Below, piece by piece: positions 22,202-35,500 of a DNA stretch of 64,000 nucleotides. Source of the DNA: Xestospongia muta (lineage: Eukaryota > Porifera > Demospongiae > Haplosclerida > Petrosiidae); contig OY848931.1 in the NCBI GenBank assembly GCA_963693285.1, forward strand, positions 3,638,079-3,702,078. Reading direction: 5' to 3'. The notes beneath the pieces were generated by a model. It had not been told where the DNA came from. It saw nothing but the letters and a program-made list of their open reading frames with translations, and made no database searches. The translations under genes were made by a program, and so were the position numbers. Position 1 is the stretch's first letter, and each line of letters starts with the position of its first letter.

Positions 22202-25200
22202 ATGGAGGAGTCTTCAGAAGACAAGGTGCTATTAAAAGAAGAACAATTTTGTGATGAGTTAGTTTTTTATATACATAGATTACTGAGCAAAATGAGGAAG
22301 AAACTAAACTGACTGAAGAGGAGAAGGTTACATATATTGTATTATATTATATTACATGTATTATATCCCCTTAACTTCATGGGCAAAGAATGTGTTATTT
22401 TATTATTGTTAGCAACAAGCATTGCAGTCTTTAGAAGAAATAACAGTAAAACTTAAACAGAAAGAAGAATTCAGGGACAAGAACTTAAGTGCTTCAGGTA
22501 TTCAATGTACCAGTAATGTTGATAGATTGCTTTAAGCTATCAATATATCAGGATATCATTTCATTGTTTTTTGTAGAAGGTCGACCTAATGAAGATGATC
22601 TTCGTAGATTTGATGGCAGTGTCAAGAAGAATACTGCATTTACTAGGAAACTAGTAAGTTTGATGCATCATCCATATTATGTCATGTTGTTCATTTTATT
22701 CAGAGGGAGCTAAATGAATCTAAACGTGATGCCTTAACTAAAGAGTTTAATAACTTAAACCTCACCCAGTACATCCAGGAAGCAGTAAGTCATGTGGTTG
22801 TCATGTGACTTATTGAGGTTATATTAATTTTTTATAGGCAGCAAGTATCGCTGAAGCTAAATTAAAGGTTTAATTATTAATTATTAATTTTTATTAATGT
22901 TATTTTATGTACAGCTTGCTGACGTGGGTTGTGCTGTTCATATGTGTTCTCTACTTCATTGTCGCTATGGTGACTTCAGCGAAGAATTAATAAATCAACT
23001 ACAAAAAATTTATTCTGGAAAAATTGAAGGAGAAGAAGATAAAGTATTTTTTGCCATCTGTCCATTTTTCTATCTATCCATCCATTAATCTCTTTGTATA
23101 TCCATTCAACTACAGTCATCTATTCAATGACCTATCACTTCTATATAGGGTGTGGTTTCTACTAAATATCGGCTAGGTTTAAGATTATTAGGAGAGGTAT
23201 CATAATAACATATACTGGACATTGTCAGTTGCTTATCTTCTGTAGCTAGTTATTTCTGGTATTGTTCATCAAGATATTGGTCTGTCCATTCTTCATGAGA
23301 TGCTTATTGAGATTATTGAAGCCGATAAGAAATGCCATGCCTACTTACCTGTAGTAGTCGGGTTTGCCCGTCACTGTGCTGAGGACTTAGCTGGTATTAT
23401 GCCACGAAAACAGAGAATACTTTTAACAAAATATGATATACTACCTCCTCAATTTCAAGTTTGTCTGTTGTATATAATACATGTTACATTTGATCACATT
23501 TTCTTCTCCAGTTACTTCCTAAAGATAAGCAAGAAATATTTAAAACACTTTTACATGACCATTTTAACTTTGTGAAAAATTACTTACTTCTTGAACATAA
23601 AGAGATGCATAAGAGAGCTCGTAAGGACAGACAAATACTTCAGGTTAGCCAGCAAATCGTCATCAGACCTGACAATGTCTCTTCTTTAAGAACAAAGGAG
23701 AACTATCTGCCGAGAGACAAGAAGAAAATGAAAAAGCTCAAAAGAGTTATGAGAAATTACTCTCTAATGTTACCACACTCTCAGTAAGATACTTCTTTAC
23801 ATTCTGTTGTACAGTATTAATGATGACCATATAGGATGTACTAGATCTGGACATGCCTGATCTTCCTGAAGACCACACCCCCCAGGAAGTCTCCGATATT
23901 TCCATTGATCTTCTACTACCATCAGTTGGCTCTGATGTAATATAGACAATAACCTTGTCTTATAGCTTGTTATTCAATGTAGGCGGATTTTGGGTCCTCT
24001 TCATTATGGGAAGACGAAGATCAGAGATCTTTCTATGAAGATATTACAGACATCAAACCATCTATACCAGCTGTAAGCAAATCTAACTTGTATTTATTAC
24101 ACATTTTTGCTCATTAGATTCTATGTGAGGGGACAAAAAAAAGCCATGCAGAATCAGAATCTTCAGATACTTCAATAGGGGAAGTTGAACCAGATGGTCC
24201 AATGCCAATGGAAACGGGTATGATATTGGTCGCAGTATTAATGATTACTTAATATTACACGTTAGATGAACAGAAGGTTTTAGAAGAGGTAATAAAAGAG
24301 ACAGAGGAAATGTCATTAGAAGAGGAGGAGGAAGAGGAGGAACCTCAGCCTCTTGAAGGTTTGGTCCACTTTAATTTGTAATTTAGATTGTTTGTTATAT
24401 AGATCCTATGGAGGATTATACAGCTGTTACTACCAGTGGAGGGACACCTGAACCAAACCAGCTTGACGAGTTGCTAACACGTTTACCAAACATGATGAAC
24501 AGAAAATTTGTCGATGAAGTGAGAATAGAATTATAAATATATTAATATTTTGAAAAAACATCATCAGTTTGCTGTTGATTTTTGTCTTATGAATACCAAA
24601 TTAAATAGACAGAAGTTGGCCAAAACTTTGTTTAATGTTGATAAGAACAGGTAAGTTCCTTTAATTAAGTAGTCAGTCTTATTTCGCTCCTCCTCCTCTT
24701 GTAGGATGGACCTGGTTCCTTTTTATGCTCGTCTTGTGGCCACTCTCAATCCTTGTCTTCCCGATATTTCAACATATCTTATTGACATGTTAACAAGAGA
24801 CTTTCGGTTTCAATTACGTAAAAAGGATCAGATTCATGTTCATACAAAAATAAAAAATGCTCGTTTTATTGGTAATTAATAATAAGAAGAATTATCAATT
24901 TATTTAGTTACTTTTTTAGCTGAAATGACTAAATTTAGAATGTTTCCAAAACCTGAAGCAATGAGATGTATTACAGTATGTGAAAGATTGATTCATGTAT
25001 GTACGTTAATTTGTTCTTCTTATTTAGAAAACTTTACAAGAGTTTACTCATCATAACGTTGAGCTGGCCTGCACTCTCATTGAACATGCTGGACGATATC
25101 TTCTCCGATCACCAGACTCTCATTTGAGAGCTAAAGCATTACTGGTTAGTAAGTACTAGTTAGTATGTACTGGTTAGTATGTACTGGTTAGTATGTACTG

Positions 25201-27861
25201 GTTAGTAATTACTGGTTAGTATGTACTGGTTAGTAATACTGGTTAGTATGTACTGGTTAGTAATACTGGTTAGTAATACTGGTAAGTAATTACTGGTTAG
25301 TATTTATCATACCTTTTTAGAGCCAATAATTTCAACTAAAAAACACTAGTTAATATACTTCCTTAATTTATAGGACATCTCTGTATCTCTTTAGGAAATT
25401 ATGTTCAGAAAGAAACAAGTTCAACATCTTGATGGTCGTCAGAAATCCTTGGTTGAAGATGCGTTATATGCTGCTAATCCTCCTGATGTAAAGCCCACAA
25501 CAAGAATACTACGTCCTCCATTACACGAGTATATTTGTAAATTACTTTATAAAGATCTCAATAAAATGAACACAGAAAAGGTAAACAGATTTTATAAATA
25601 CTTTATACTGATGAGTAAATTATCATAGATTTTAAAACAATTTCGTAAACTTCCTTGGATGGATTCAGAGGTAAGTTATCTTATTGAAATCATTGACATG
25701 TAACATAAAGTATCGTTATATTATATCACAATTATGACTCAATCTCACAGTATCAATGATCAAGCATCAATTATAGCACTATTATTAAATTTTAATAAAT
25801 TAATTTTAATAACTATAGGGGTGGGGTTAATAATAGAATTCATATATTGTACATGTATCTGTACAGGTATTTTCATGGGCTGTTGAAGCACTGTCTGAAG
25901 TTTGGCATGTTAAATTTAGTAATATCCATTGTGTTGCTAATCTTCTTGCTGGTTTGAAAACATATCGTGATGATGCAATTATTTGGGTAGTAGATGCCGT
26001 CTTAGAGGATATCAGGTTAGGTCTAGAGATGAATTTATCACGCATGAATCAGAGACGTATCTCAATGATGAAGTTCCTTGGAGAACTTTATAATTATCAA
26101 CTCGTGGAATCTAATGTTATATTTCGTACCTTATATACAATGTTGACATTTGGGTATGGTCTAAATGGTGAGTGGGTGTGGTCAAGTTAACTTGTATGAC
26201 TTTTTATTAATAATAGGAACTGCTGGTTCGTTGGATCCATTTGACTCATATTTCCGGGCAAGATTAGTATGCGTGTTGCTAGATACATGTGGTATGTACT
26301 TCGATCATGGTTCCTCGCGCAAAAAATTGGATGCCTTTCTCACTGTTTTTCAGGTAACATACATGATAAAGAGTTTGTCAATTATCTACAATATTTAAAT
26401 ATTAAATTATATAACATTACTCACTTTTCATTCATAATTGGTAAGTTTTGCTTTAAAACAATTATACAAAGTATATATGAATATCTAAGCCATTATTAAT
26501 ATAACTTATTAAATTTAATATATATTACATATATATATTAATATATAATATATTGCTTATTATTATATATATTTTATATATATTTTATTTCATAGTGTTA
26601 TCTATTGAACAAGCGTCAGCCACTCCCACTTGAAGTTGACTTTGTGATAACAGATACTCTTCTCTCATTACGTCCTAACATTGTCATTTATCCTAATTTA
26701 TTAGAGGCAACTGAAGCACTTGCCGATATGGAAAGAGACTTCCAGTCTAAAATTGGTAATACAGAAGAGGGTGAAGGTGGCGGAGAAGAATCTGATGAAG
26801 AAGATGAGAGAGAATTTGAGCATAATAGCAAAGAGGAAGAGGAAGAAGAGGAGGAAGAGGAAGAGGAAGTGAGTTGGTAAGTATTCTTCCTAATGTCATC
26901 ATTCTATGTGCAGGACGATGATGAGGAAAATGATGAGGAGGAGATTGTGAACGAAAAGGATGCTTTTGGAGAGGTATAATTTTACAAGCTGTCACTCTGA
27001 TTTCATATGGAGGTAGGATACTGCTGTCCTGAAGAGTGGACCTGAGCATATCTCTTGTCCAGAAGATGATGATTTTGTTTCGGTACTTGATAAAATGATG
27101 ACAGAGGTTTGTGTTCTTGACACCTCCTTCTCCTGAAGGAGACTGTTCTTGTTTGTTGTCTAGTCACGTAAAGTTGACAACACAACTAAAGTACCAGCTG
27201 TTGATATTGCTATTCCCATGCACCTACGAAAAACAGGAACAGACAAATATCCAAGTAAGACAACCACAAAGATGGACAAAGAAACAGAGACTATTCTTTC
27301 TTGTAGTTGAGACTGTTGAAGAACAGGATGGACAAATTAAAATGAAGTTTACTCTTGTGACAAAGAAAGGACATAAACAACAAGTATGGACACAACTATT
27401 ATTATTATTATTATTATTATTAATAGCTATTATTATAAACTATTAAACCTTGATATTAGCTTTGTCTTTTTAGTTAAAGGAGCTCAATATTCCAGTAGAG
27501 TCTGGACTAGCTTCAGGGCTAAGGACCACACAACAAGTAGAGATGTCTTCATTGGTGTTAATGATATATTGTGTTTTTTTTTCTCTCTTAGGCACTTAAG
27601 ACGGAACAAGAAGAAATGAAACGTCTTGTACTAACCCACAAACAAAGACAAGAGGAAGAGGATTATCAAGGTTTGTTATTGATTCTAAAGAGTTTACTCC
27701 TTTAATTAATGTTATATTGCTTAGCTATGCTAGTGAATACTAAACCTTATATACAACCATCTGGTAACCGTCGGTTACCACAACCATATCACCCAGCTCA
27801 GCAACATAACAGTCGTCCAAGATCACATTACAATAGAAAGCCTCCTTCAGATCAGATGTGA
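22202..27861 (+). CDS. UPF2: UPF2: regulator of nonsense transcripts 2
   Basis: Core nonsense-mediated mRNA decay factor that bridges UPF3 on the exon junction complex to UPF1. About 20 exons. Landmarks in order: an N-terminal acidic/lysine region; MIF4G-1 (GRPNEDDLRRFDGSVKKNTAF, ADVGCAVHMCSLLHCRYGDF, PVVVGFARHCAEDLAG); MIF4G-2 (about 24.4-25.7 kb; DLVPFYARLVATLNPCLPD, ACTLIEHAGRYLLRSPDSH, KLLYKDLNKM); MIF4G-3, the UPF3-binding domain (25.9-26.7 kb; VANLLAGLKTYRDDA, QRRISMMKFLGELYNYQLVE, LDTCGMYFDHGSSRKKLD); a Glu-rich acidic tract (26.75-26.97 kb); and the C-terminal UPF1-binding region (CPEDDDFVSVLDKMM, LVTKKGHKQQL). It ends NRKPPSDQM. The ATG at 22202 is chosen as the first one in the correct frame. 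Confidence 0.94.
25143..25305. repeat. Short tandem repeat of TACTGGTTAGTA type in UPF2 intron
   Basis: About 11 imperfect copies of a 13-16 bp unit containing ACTGGTTAGTA(TGT). It begins right at the exon's 5' splice site (GGTTAGTAAGT), as if the splice-site region itself had been amplified. Confidence 0.85.
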
Positions 27862-28473
27862 GCTGTCATTAATAATAAAATGAAATGGACTTTTTTATTA
27901 TTTTATTGAGTTTACTATTCTTAAGGTAACATGTGCAAGAACTATGTTCACAGATAAAGATGAAGAAAAACTGATGAATGTTATTTGAACTTTAAATAAT
28001 ATTAGTAGTCATTTTGTACATTGTTGGCTTAATCAAATATAAACTTTATAACTAAGTTTATATATATTACTTATCAAGAAATTATCGTTTGTACATACTG
28101 GCGTATATGTGTGCAAATAGCCAATAAAATGTTCCATAATTTTACTGATATTTCTATTCATAGAATTGCTAACAGGGTTATATTAGACGCCCCTTGTAAT
28201 AAATTTATTATTAATTATTAGTTATTCATAAGCTTCTTACGCTTAAATAGAAAAGAAATATCGTAGTTGCGCGTGTGTACAGTCTAGAGTACAGTTGTCC
28301 TTACTGCTACTTCTCTCTCTCGAGTACAAGACCCCACACGTCATATTCTCTCGCAAAATACAATCGCCTTTTTTTGGCTCTGGACGCAATCTCTGGAGTC
28401 AACCACGTACAGTTAAGTCAGAATAATTTCTGCTCCACCTCCCTCCCCACCTGCTGGGGAACTCTGGGTAACA
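27862..28473. other. Intergenic region, UPF2 3' end to HUWE1 start
   Basis: 612 bp. AATAAAATG near 27872 and AATAAAATG near 28123 are candidate polyadenylation signals for UPF2. From about 28260 the base composition becomes richer in G+C, up to the HUWE1 ATG, consistent with promoter and 5' UTR. No gene is seen. Confidence 0.5.
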
Positions 28474-29524
28474 ATGAAGATTGAAAAAAACAAGTCTAAA
28501 AAAAGTGCAAATGACTTGGTAAGGAATTTATCTTTTAAAATGGCTGCTTAAATTCTTTCTCTCTCTCAGCCTCTTGTTACACAAGAGTTGATTCAGATTC
28601 TTCTCACTTGCCCTGAAGAAGACTTACTCCATCATTTGAAGACTATCACTGTGTGGCGATATGGAAAAGTAAGATCACGTGACTAGCATGTGATATTGTC
28701 GTTTTCCTCATTTTTTTACTTAGTGTGAACTATATCATTGGATTGATGTACTAAATCGTTTTGATGGCATTCTTGCTAAAGTAACTCAACATGACTCTTC
28801 TTCACAGTCTATTTATATGTGTCCATTGCTAAATGAGGCACAGGTATGGATGAATGGATGGATGGACATACAGACGGGATGAATGGATGGATGAATGGAC
28901 CTACAGATGAATAGACAAGTGGATGTTTTAATGTACAGATAGATCTGTCCAATATATGCATTAATCAAAATTGTTAATAAAACTAATTGTCAACATGTGT
29001 ACACATAGTCCATTAAACATGCCTACATAGTACATGTACAATAATACATAATACATGTACATTAACTACACATGTATCATATATACATAGTAATACATAT
29101 ATAGTATGATATAATTGATATATGAGTAATATCTTCATTGTAGACAAAGGAGCAAATACTAGCCATACTAACATTTACTGCTCTATTAATAGAACATTCA
29201 TATGCTCGACATATTTATAACTCAACTGAGGTAAGATTATGTTGTCATCTAGTTTATTTAATGTCCCTCTCTCCTTAGCATCTCTGTGTTCTTTTAGCCA
29301 GTGAGGATCTAGATATAGTCCTGGCCGTCCTCAATCTTTTTTATGTATTTGGAAAGAGGTCTAATTTTATTTTACGTCTTCCTGTACAACAGAGAAACAG
29401 TCTAAATTCATACCTTGAATATTTAGGAGAGGTTAGCTCTATCATTATATGACATATAACAGCTGCTGTGCACCCACATAATAGAGTGATACAATGTCAT
29501 CTCTCTCTCTCTCTCTTTCTCACA

Positions 29525-29558
<34 letters not shown>

Positions 29559-32500
29559 CAGACATGGGGAGGAGCACAGAATGGTTTCGGACTAGCACAT
29601 TGCTGTCAAAATGTGACACTGGATTCTTTTCCAGAGACAGCTACTTCTGTCTATTTTGAATATCAACCTGTCAGTGTAAGTCTCACACCACATAATAAGA
29701 GTACATCAACACATTAAACTAACATCTAATTTGTATGTTATCATATCCTTGTTAACAAGTACAATTGTTGTTAAGATGTGTTCACTCTCTTCCTATTTCT
29801 CTCATATCTAGTCTGAATTAGAACAATATACATCTGCTAGTAGAGCTGCTAGCTCCACAAAGTCTTTAAGTTTGAAAGATGTTGATAAGGTATGAATTAG
29901 AACTAAAAGTGTTTGTTTATCTCTCTGTCACACACAGATTCCTGAAGACATATCCGAGATCATGGCTAAAGTTTTATTAACTCATAATATACCTCCTGTA
30001 CAACAAATGAGATTGCTTACCCGACTAAGATTAGCAAAAAATTTTGAAACTTTGGATCACCGTGTCAAATGTGTGTTAGTAAGGCTCCAAGCCATATCAG
30101 TATTAGGTTGGTTTTTAATTGATATTGTTACTGGACAAGCTTGTTGCTATGACTACCACTATGATCCCTCCTTTAGTATATTCTATGGCTCCAGCTGAAG
30201 TGGTTGACCCTCTTATTTATGATGGATTAGTGGAAGAACTCATTGAAGTACTGGAGGTCAAGAACCCTCTCTTACAAGTAAACTCCTCCCCTTTTTGTTT
30301 ATTATTATCTTCTATTTTTAGCAAGAAGTAAAGGCAGCTGTATTACGCACCTTAACTGCAATAATACATTTGGAAAGAGATCCTAGGTAAGAGACAAGTT
30401 TATGGAGAGTTGGATGGATGAATGGACGAAAGAGGTATGTTACTGGTCTTATTTATCTCTATAGACTAGGTGTCATTATTGAAGCAACTGGTGCTGCCAC
30501 CTACCATGGATTTCTACCTTCTCTAGTAAGAGATTGTGTAGCAGCTGTTACAAGTGCTGGTAAAACTGACTATATCAATGATAGAGTTAGTTAATATCTA
30601 TTCCTTCAGGACCTGATGGTATCAGTGTTGATTTCCCACTATCATTTGCGACATCATTATTTTCGTTTTTATATCACTTAGCCACTTATGAAGCAAGTAA
30701 GTATTTATAATGATATTCATTGATGCTGTGTCACACGACCCACTATGCTTCCATCAGGTGGAGATGCTCTCGTAAATAGTGGCATCATGGAATCTCTATT
30801 ACAAGTACTGGATTGGAAAGCTGTACAACCAATGAATATTACTGTATGTTACATGTACAGATTAACAGTTTTATCTTCCTGTTATTCTTATAGTTGGTTA
30901 CTAGGGCAGTGAGGGTTATTGATCTTATCACAAATTTGGATATGTCAGCTTTCCATAGTTTAGGGGGTTGGGACAAAATGCTTAATAGGTTGTATCAGGA
31001 AGTGCTAGAGTGTCAAAAGGAAGTCCCTTCTTTTTTGCCATCTACTGTTAGATCAACTGCCTCCTCAGCATCTGGTTCAGCTATGTCCACTGCTGTTCCC
31101 ATGGATACTGATACTCCACCTACTTCCAGTAACTCATTAGAACCTAGTGGATTAGTGGGCGGAGATGAAACAGTACAATGTATGCCAGAACGTTCGGCAC
31201 TTATCAAGTCAATTTTAAACTTTGTCAAGAAAGCTATTCCAGACCCTACGTTTACTGAAAATATAAGAAATCGTAAGTGATGCCAAAACCAATGTGGTAA
31301 TGTTTATATTATCAACTATAGTCGTTGACTCCAATTTGCCAAGATCTCTGGCACATATTACTAGCAACGCAGAATACTATGGACCTTCAATTTACTTACC
31401 TGGTAAGTATGTGATGAAGGAGCTCTTGTTTATATTTTAATGTAATGTCCAAATTAAAAGGATGTCCTCTTGTTTGAAGAGACATGTCCTTATAAGGATA
31501 TAAGCACTGACTGGTATCTCCATACTATCACTTCATTGTAGTACTGGTCATAATACAGTGCTATATTAAATAGCATTATTCATAATATTGTCCAATGACT
31601 GATGAACTGGTTTTTAATGCTCTTTAGCTTATGATAGTTGCTACATCATTACAACTTTCTTTATAATTTTAGTTATAATAATTACTTGTAATGTTGTCTT
31701 TTTATTAGCTACTGAAGTCACTACAACATTTATATTTCATGATCCTTCACAACTCTCGTCACTACAAGATAATGGTCTCCCTTGGGTTATTTTAAACTCC
31801 CTTATCAATAAAAAAGTAAGAACTTGTGTCCTTTTTAGTCTTTGTTCATTCATTCATCTCCTTATCTGTCTATTTCTCAGATCCCAGTAACAAGAGAAGT
31901 ATTAAGTGCTTTACCAAGCATTCTCAGTGCAATTTGTTTAAATGCTCGTGGATTACAAATATTTATTGAAGCTGAGCCATTTGATCATCTCTTTGGTGTT
32001 CTAATCTCCCCTGAATATCTCCCAGCTATGAGAAGAAAACGAGGAAATGATCCATTAGGTCTGTTGCTTTGACAACTGAGCATTACTTTATTATAAATGT
32101 TACCGTTGCTAGGCGACACTGCATCAAACTTAGGTGCTGCTATGGATGAACTAATGCGTCACCAACCGTTGCTAAGGAGCAGTGTAATGAGTGCATTAAT
32201 TAGAGTAAGACATTTTAAAGACTATTCTACCTTATGATTTGTTTCAGCTCCTTAAGAAGCTCTGTGAAATGGGCAGCACTCCCTCTAGCGACACACCTGA
32301 GACTGATGTGCCTGGCCACACCTCTCTCAAGCCCCCTGAAGAAGAGGGCATGACGAGTGATGAGGATGATGATGGAGAAGGTAGCCATGTTTCTGAGGAA
32401 AAGAGGTTAGGTGAAGAAGAGGAAGAAGAAGTCAAAACTAAAAGAAAGAGGTCTGTTCATTATATGAGGAGATCCTGATAATTAATGTGTTAATGATATT

Positions 32501-35500
32501 ATTATATAGAGCATCAACAATTCCTATTACTGAATACACGCTTAATGTTGTTCATTTTGTCGATGCTATACTTAGCAATAATTCAACTGATGATCATATC
32601 AAAGAATTTGTAACACATGGTGGTCTAACACCTCTTCTCTCACTCCTCTCTCTTCCTGCTTTACCATTAAACTTTCCTTCCTCATCTGCTTGTAATTCCA
32701 TAACATCTACTTGCCGATCCATCTTGGTAAGTATGATATACACTTGTGAAGACATTAATTCTCTATCACTATAGAATGTTGCACGTGAAGGCAAGTTACT
32801 TGAAGAAGGTTTAAACCAGTTATTTGTGGTGTTACAAAATCTTCAATCATTTATTGACTCACCTCAACAGGCAAATGGTTCTGTTTTACTTAAAGATGTC
32901 AACTCCTGTTCCTCACCTGAGCATTCTCAACTTCTCCATCATTTGGCTGCAGCTGGTGGTTATATACAGATGTTTATCCATTTATCAAAATGTGGACAGG
33001 TTAGATTGTCTTTTAAACTATGAAGTCATCTTTTATTGATTAATCAGATTGAATCCCGCCAACTTTGTGTCCAGTATTGGGCATCTCCACAAGGTCAAGC
33101 TGTTTTGTCTCAACTTTCTAAACTCTATCGTGCTCTAGTGTGGGAAGGGTTTATTGTTTTAGCTGTAGCATCTGGCAGAGAAGATGGAGACAAAGATATC
33201 AAGGATAGTACAGTTGTTACAACTATTGAACCAACTTCTTCTGGTGAGAGCTCAGATACAAAACCAGTTGCTGAAACCAAGCCTAGTAATGACACTAAAC
33301 AATCCAAGTTATTTGTTCAAGCTCTGAAATCATTCACACCTCCATTAGCTGTGACTTCGCGTGTTGGTCGATCATTAGCTGAACTAATGAGTTTACTTGT
33401 TAGACTGTGTACTGGACCCTTACAGCGTCCCCCTAGAAGGGGTCCAGGAATGATGCCCCCATATCATTTTCCTCTTTCTGAAGATGCTGTGTCTGTGTGT
33501 ATGAAAATAACTGATCTGTTATTGGAGAGTTTGACGTGGGATGTTCCCACTCCTAAGGATGGCAATAAGATAGTTGATTCAGATATGAAAGAATGGCTTT
33601 TTTCAGGGTGAGTATGAGAATGAGAGAGAGAAATTATTGACTATTTTACAGGATGACATTTAAAATGTATGCTGTTGATTTCTGTCTCTTACTGTTGTTT
33701 GATGAACACAAACAAGCTTATCACCTCATGTTACATGTCTTCTCACAAAAGAATGTTCTGGATGCTTTTATCAGGTACTGACTAACCACAGAACTATACA
33801 ATAGAGCACCTGTTGTGTAGCAATCAGTTTGTATTATACTGTAAACTGGTTGTAGTAGGGCTGGGTGCTATAATAAAAAGCTGAGCTTGCATGTGACTGT
33901 CACATGACTCTCATGTGATTTTAGTTAAGCCCAGTTAACATTTTACTTATTTAAATATAAATAATAATCTATAGGGTTATTTAGAGATAATTAATAGGAG
34001 TTCTCCTTTTTTAATAGGTCATTTCAATCTGCACTGGAGTGTGTTGATCAAGCTCATGACAAGTCTCGTTTATTTATTGCTGATTATGCGGTTACTTCAG
34101 ACTTCCTTGAGGCCTGGCTCAACTTGGCTGAAAAACTTATCAATGCATCATCTATTTTAGACTCCACCCATGTATTACCTGTCCCACCTCCTAGCCAAGC
34201 TGGTGGCAAAAAGCTCATGTTTAATTCTCTTTTTAATCCGTTGGAATTTGTCATCAAAGTTCAAAAGGTATACTATACACATTAGTAGTTCAAAGGAATT
34301 TCAATCTCTCCCACTTATTTCTAGGCTATTTTCCCATGTGTTCAGAAGCTCTGGAAGTCAGAAAATCTTAAATGGGTAATGCCAGAAGTGGTAGAAACTC
34401 TGTTGATTACTATTAGACATTTTTATTCCAGTGAAAAGGTGTACAGTTATTAATGAGACATGTTTATTATTAATTTTATTATTAATTATATATTTAGATA
34501 TTGGAAACTAAACTGGCAGAATTTAAAGGAGAAGAAGTGAAGACTCAATCCACGCTATCTAGTGCATCTGATGTACATACTCACTCATCACCATTCTTAC
34601 CAAGAGCTGATCCATTGCATCTACAGCAGGTAAATCATGTGACTATCATGTGATTATGATGTGATGTGTTTTACTAGTTAATGGATATGGGTTTCAATCG
34701 GGAACATGCTGAAGAAGCTCTACTGGCAACTGGAAATGATATTACTGCATCAATGGAGTGGATTTTAACTCATCCACCATCAGCTACTAATACACAAGTC
34801 CGTCCTTCATTTTTTACTTATTACTTATCTCTCTCTTTCTCTCTCTCTCTCACACACACAGATGTTATCTGAAGACGAGCAGTTAGCTCAAGCTATCGCA
34901 CTATCTTTAGGTGAACCGTCAGACTCTCTGACAGCATCTAAGGAAGATTCTGACAAAATGGAAGAAGGAAAACAGAAAGTAGAGGAGGACAATTTACAAC
35001 CTCTCAGTCGAATCTTGTTAGACCAATTCAGTGATGAATTACTAGATGGTACATTGAACATTGTCTCACACATTCGAGACACTGTATATCGTGCTTGTGA
35101 TCTTATTACTGGTCTCAGTAAGCGTAATGGTTCTCAGTGGAGAGAGATGGCAATTGCCAAAGTTAAAATTAAAGTCAGTGCCCCTATACTTAGTGTGTAA
35201 TGAACTAATAATGTTGTTTTTGTACAGGCTATAGAAGCTATGAACAGTCTGGTAAAGTTAATTCAGGAGGGGTCCTATGAAATTCAAGGAGGTTCACTAG
35301 ACCCTCAAGCATTTCATGTCTGTCTTTTAGCTTTGATTATGGAGGTAAGTGGCCTTCACATCTTGAGAAATTAGAGTACATTATTTTTACAAGGAAATGC
35401 CTCTTGCCTGTGGCTCTGTAGTATGTACACCTGATCTTCTTGAGATAGTGATAACTCTATTGACTTGTACACAGCAGAAATTGCCTGAAATAAAGAGAGA

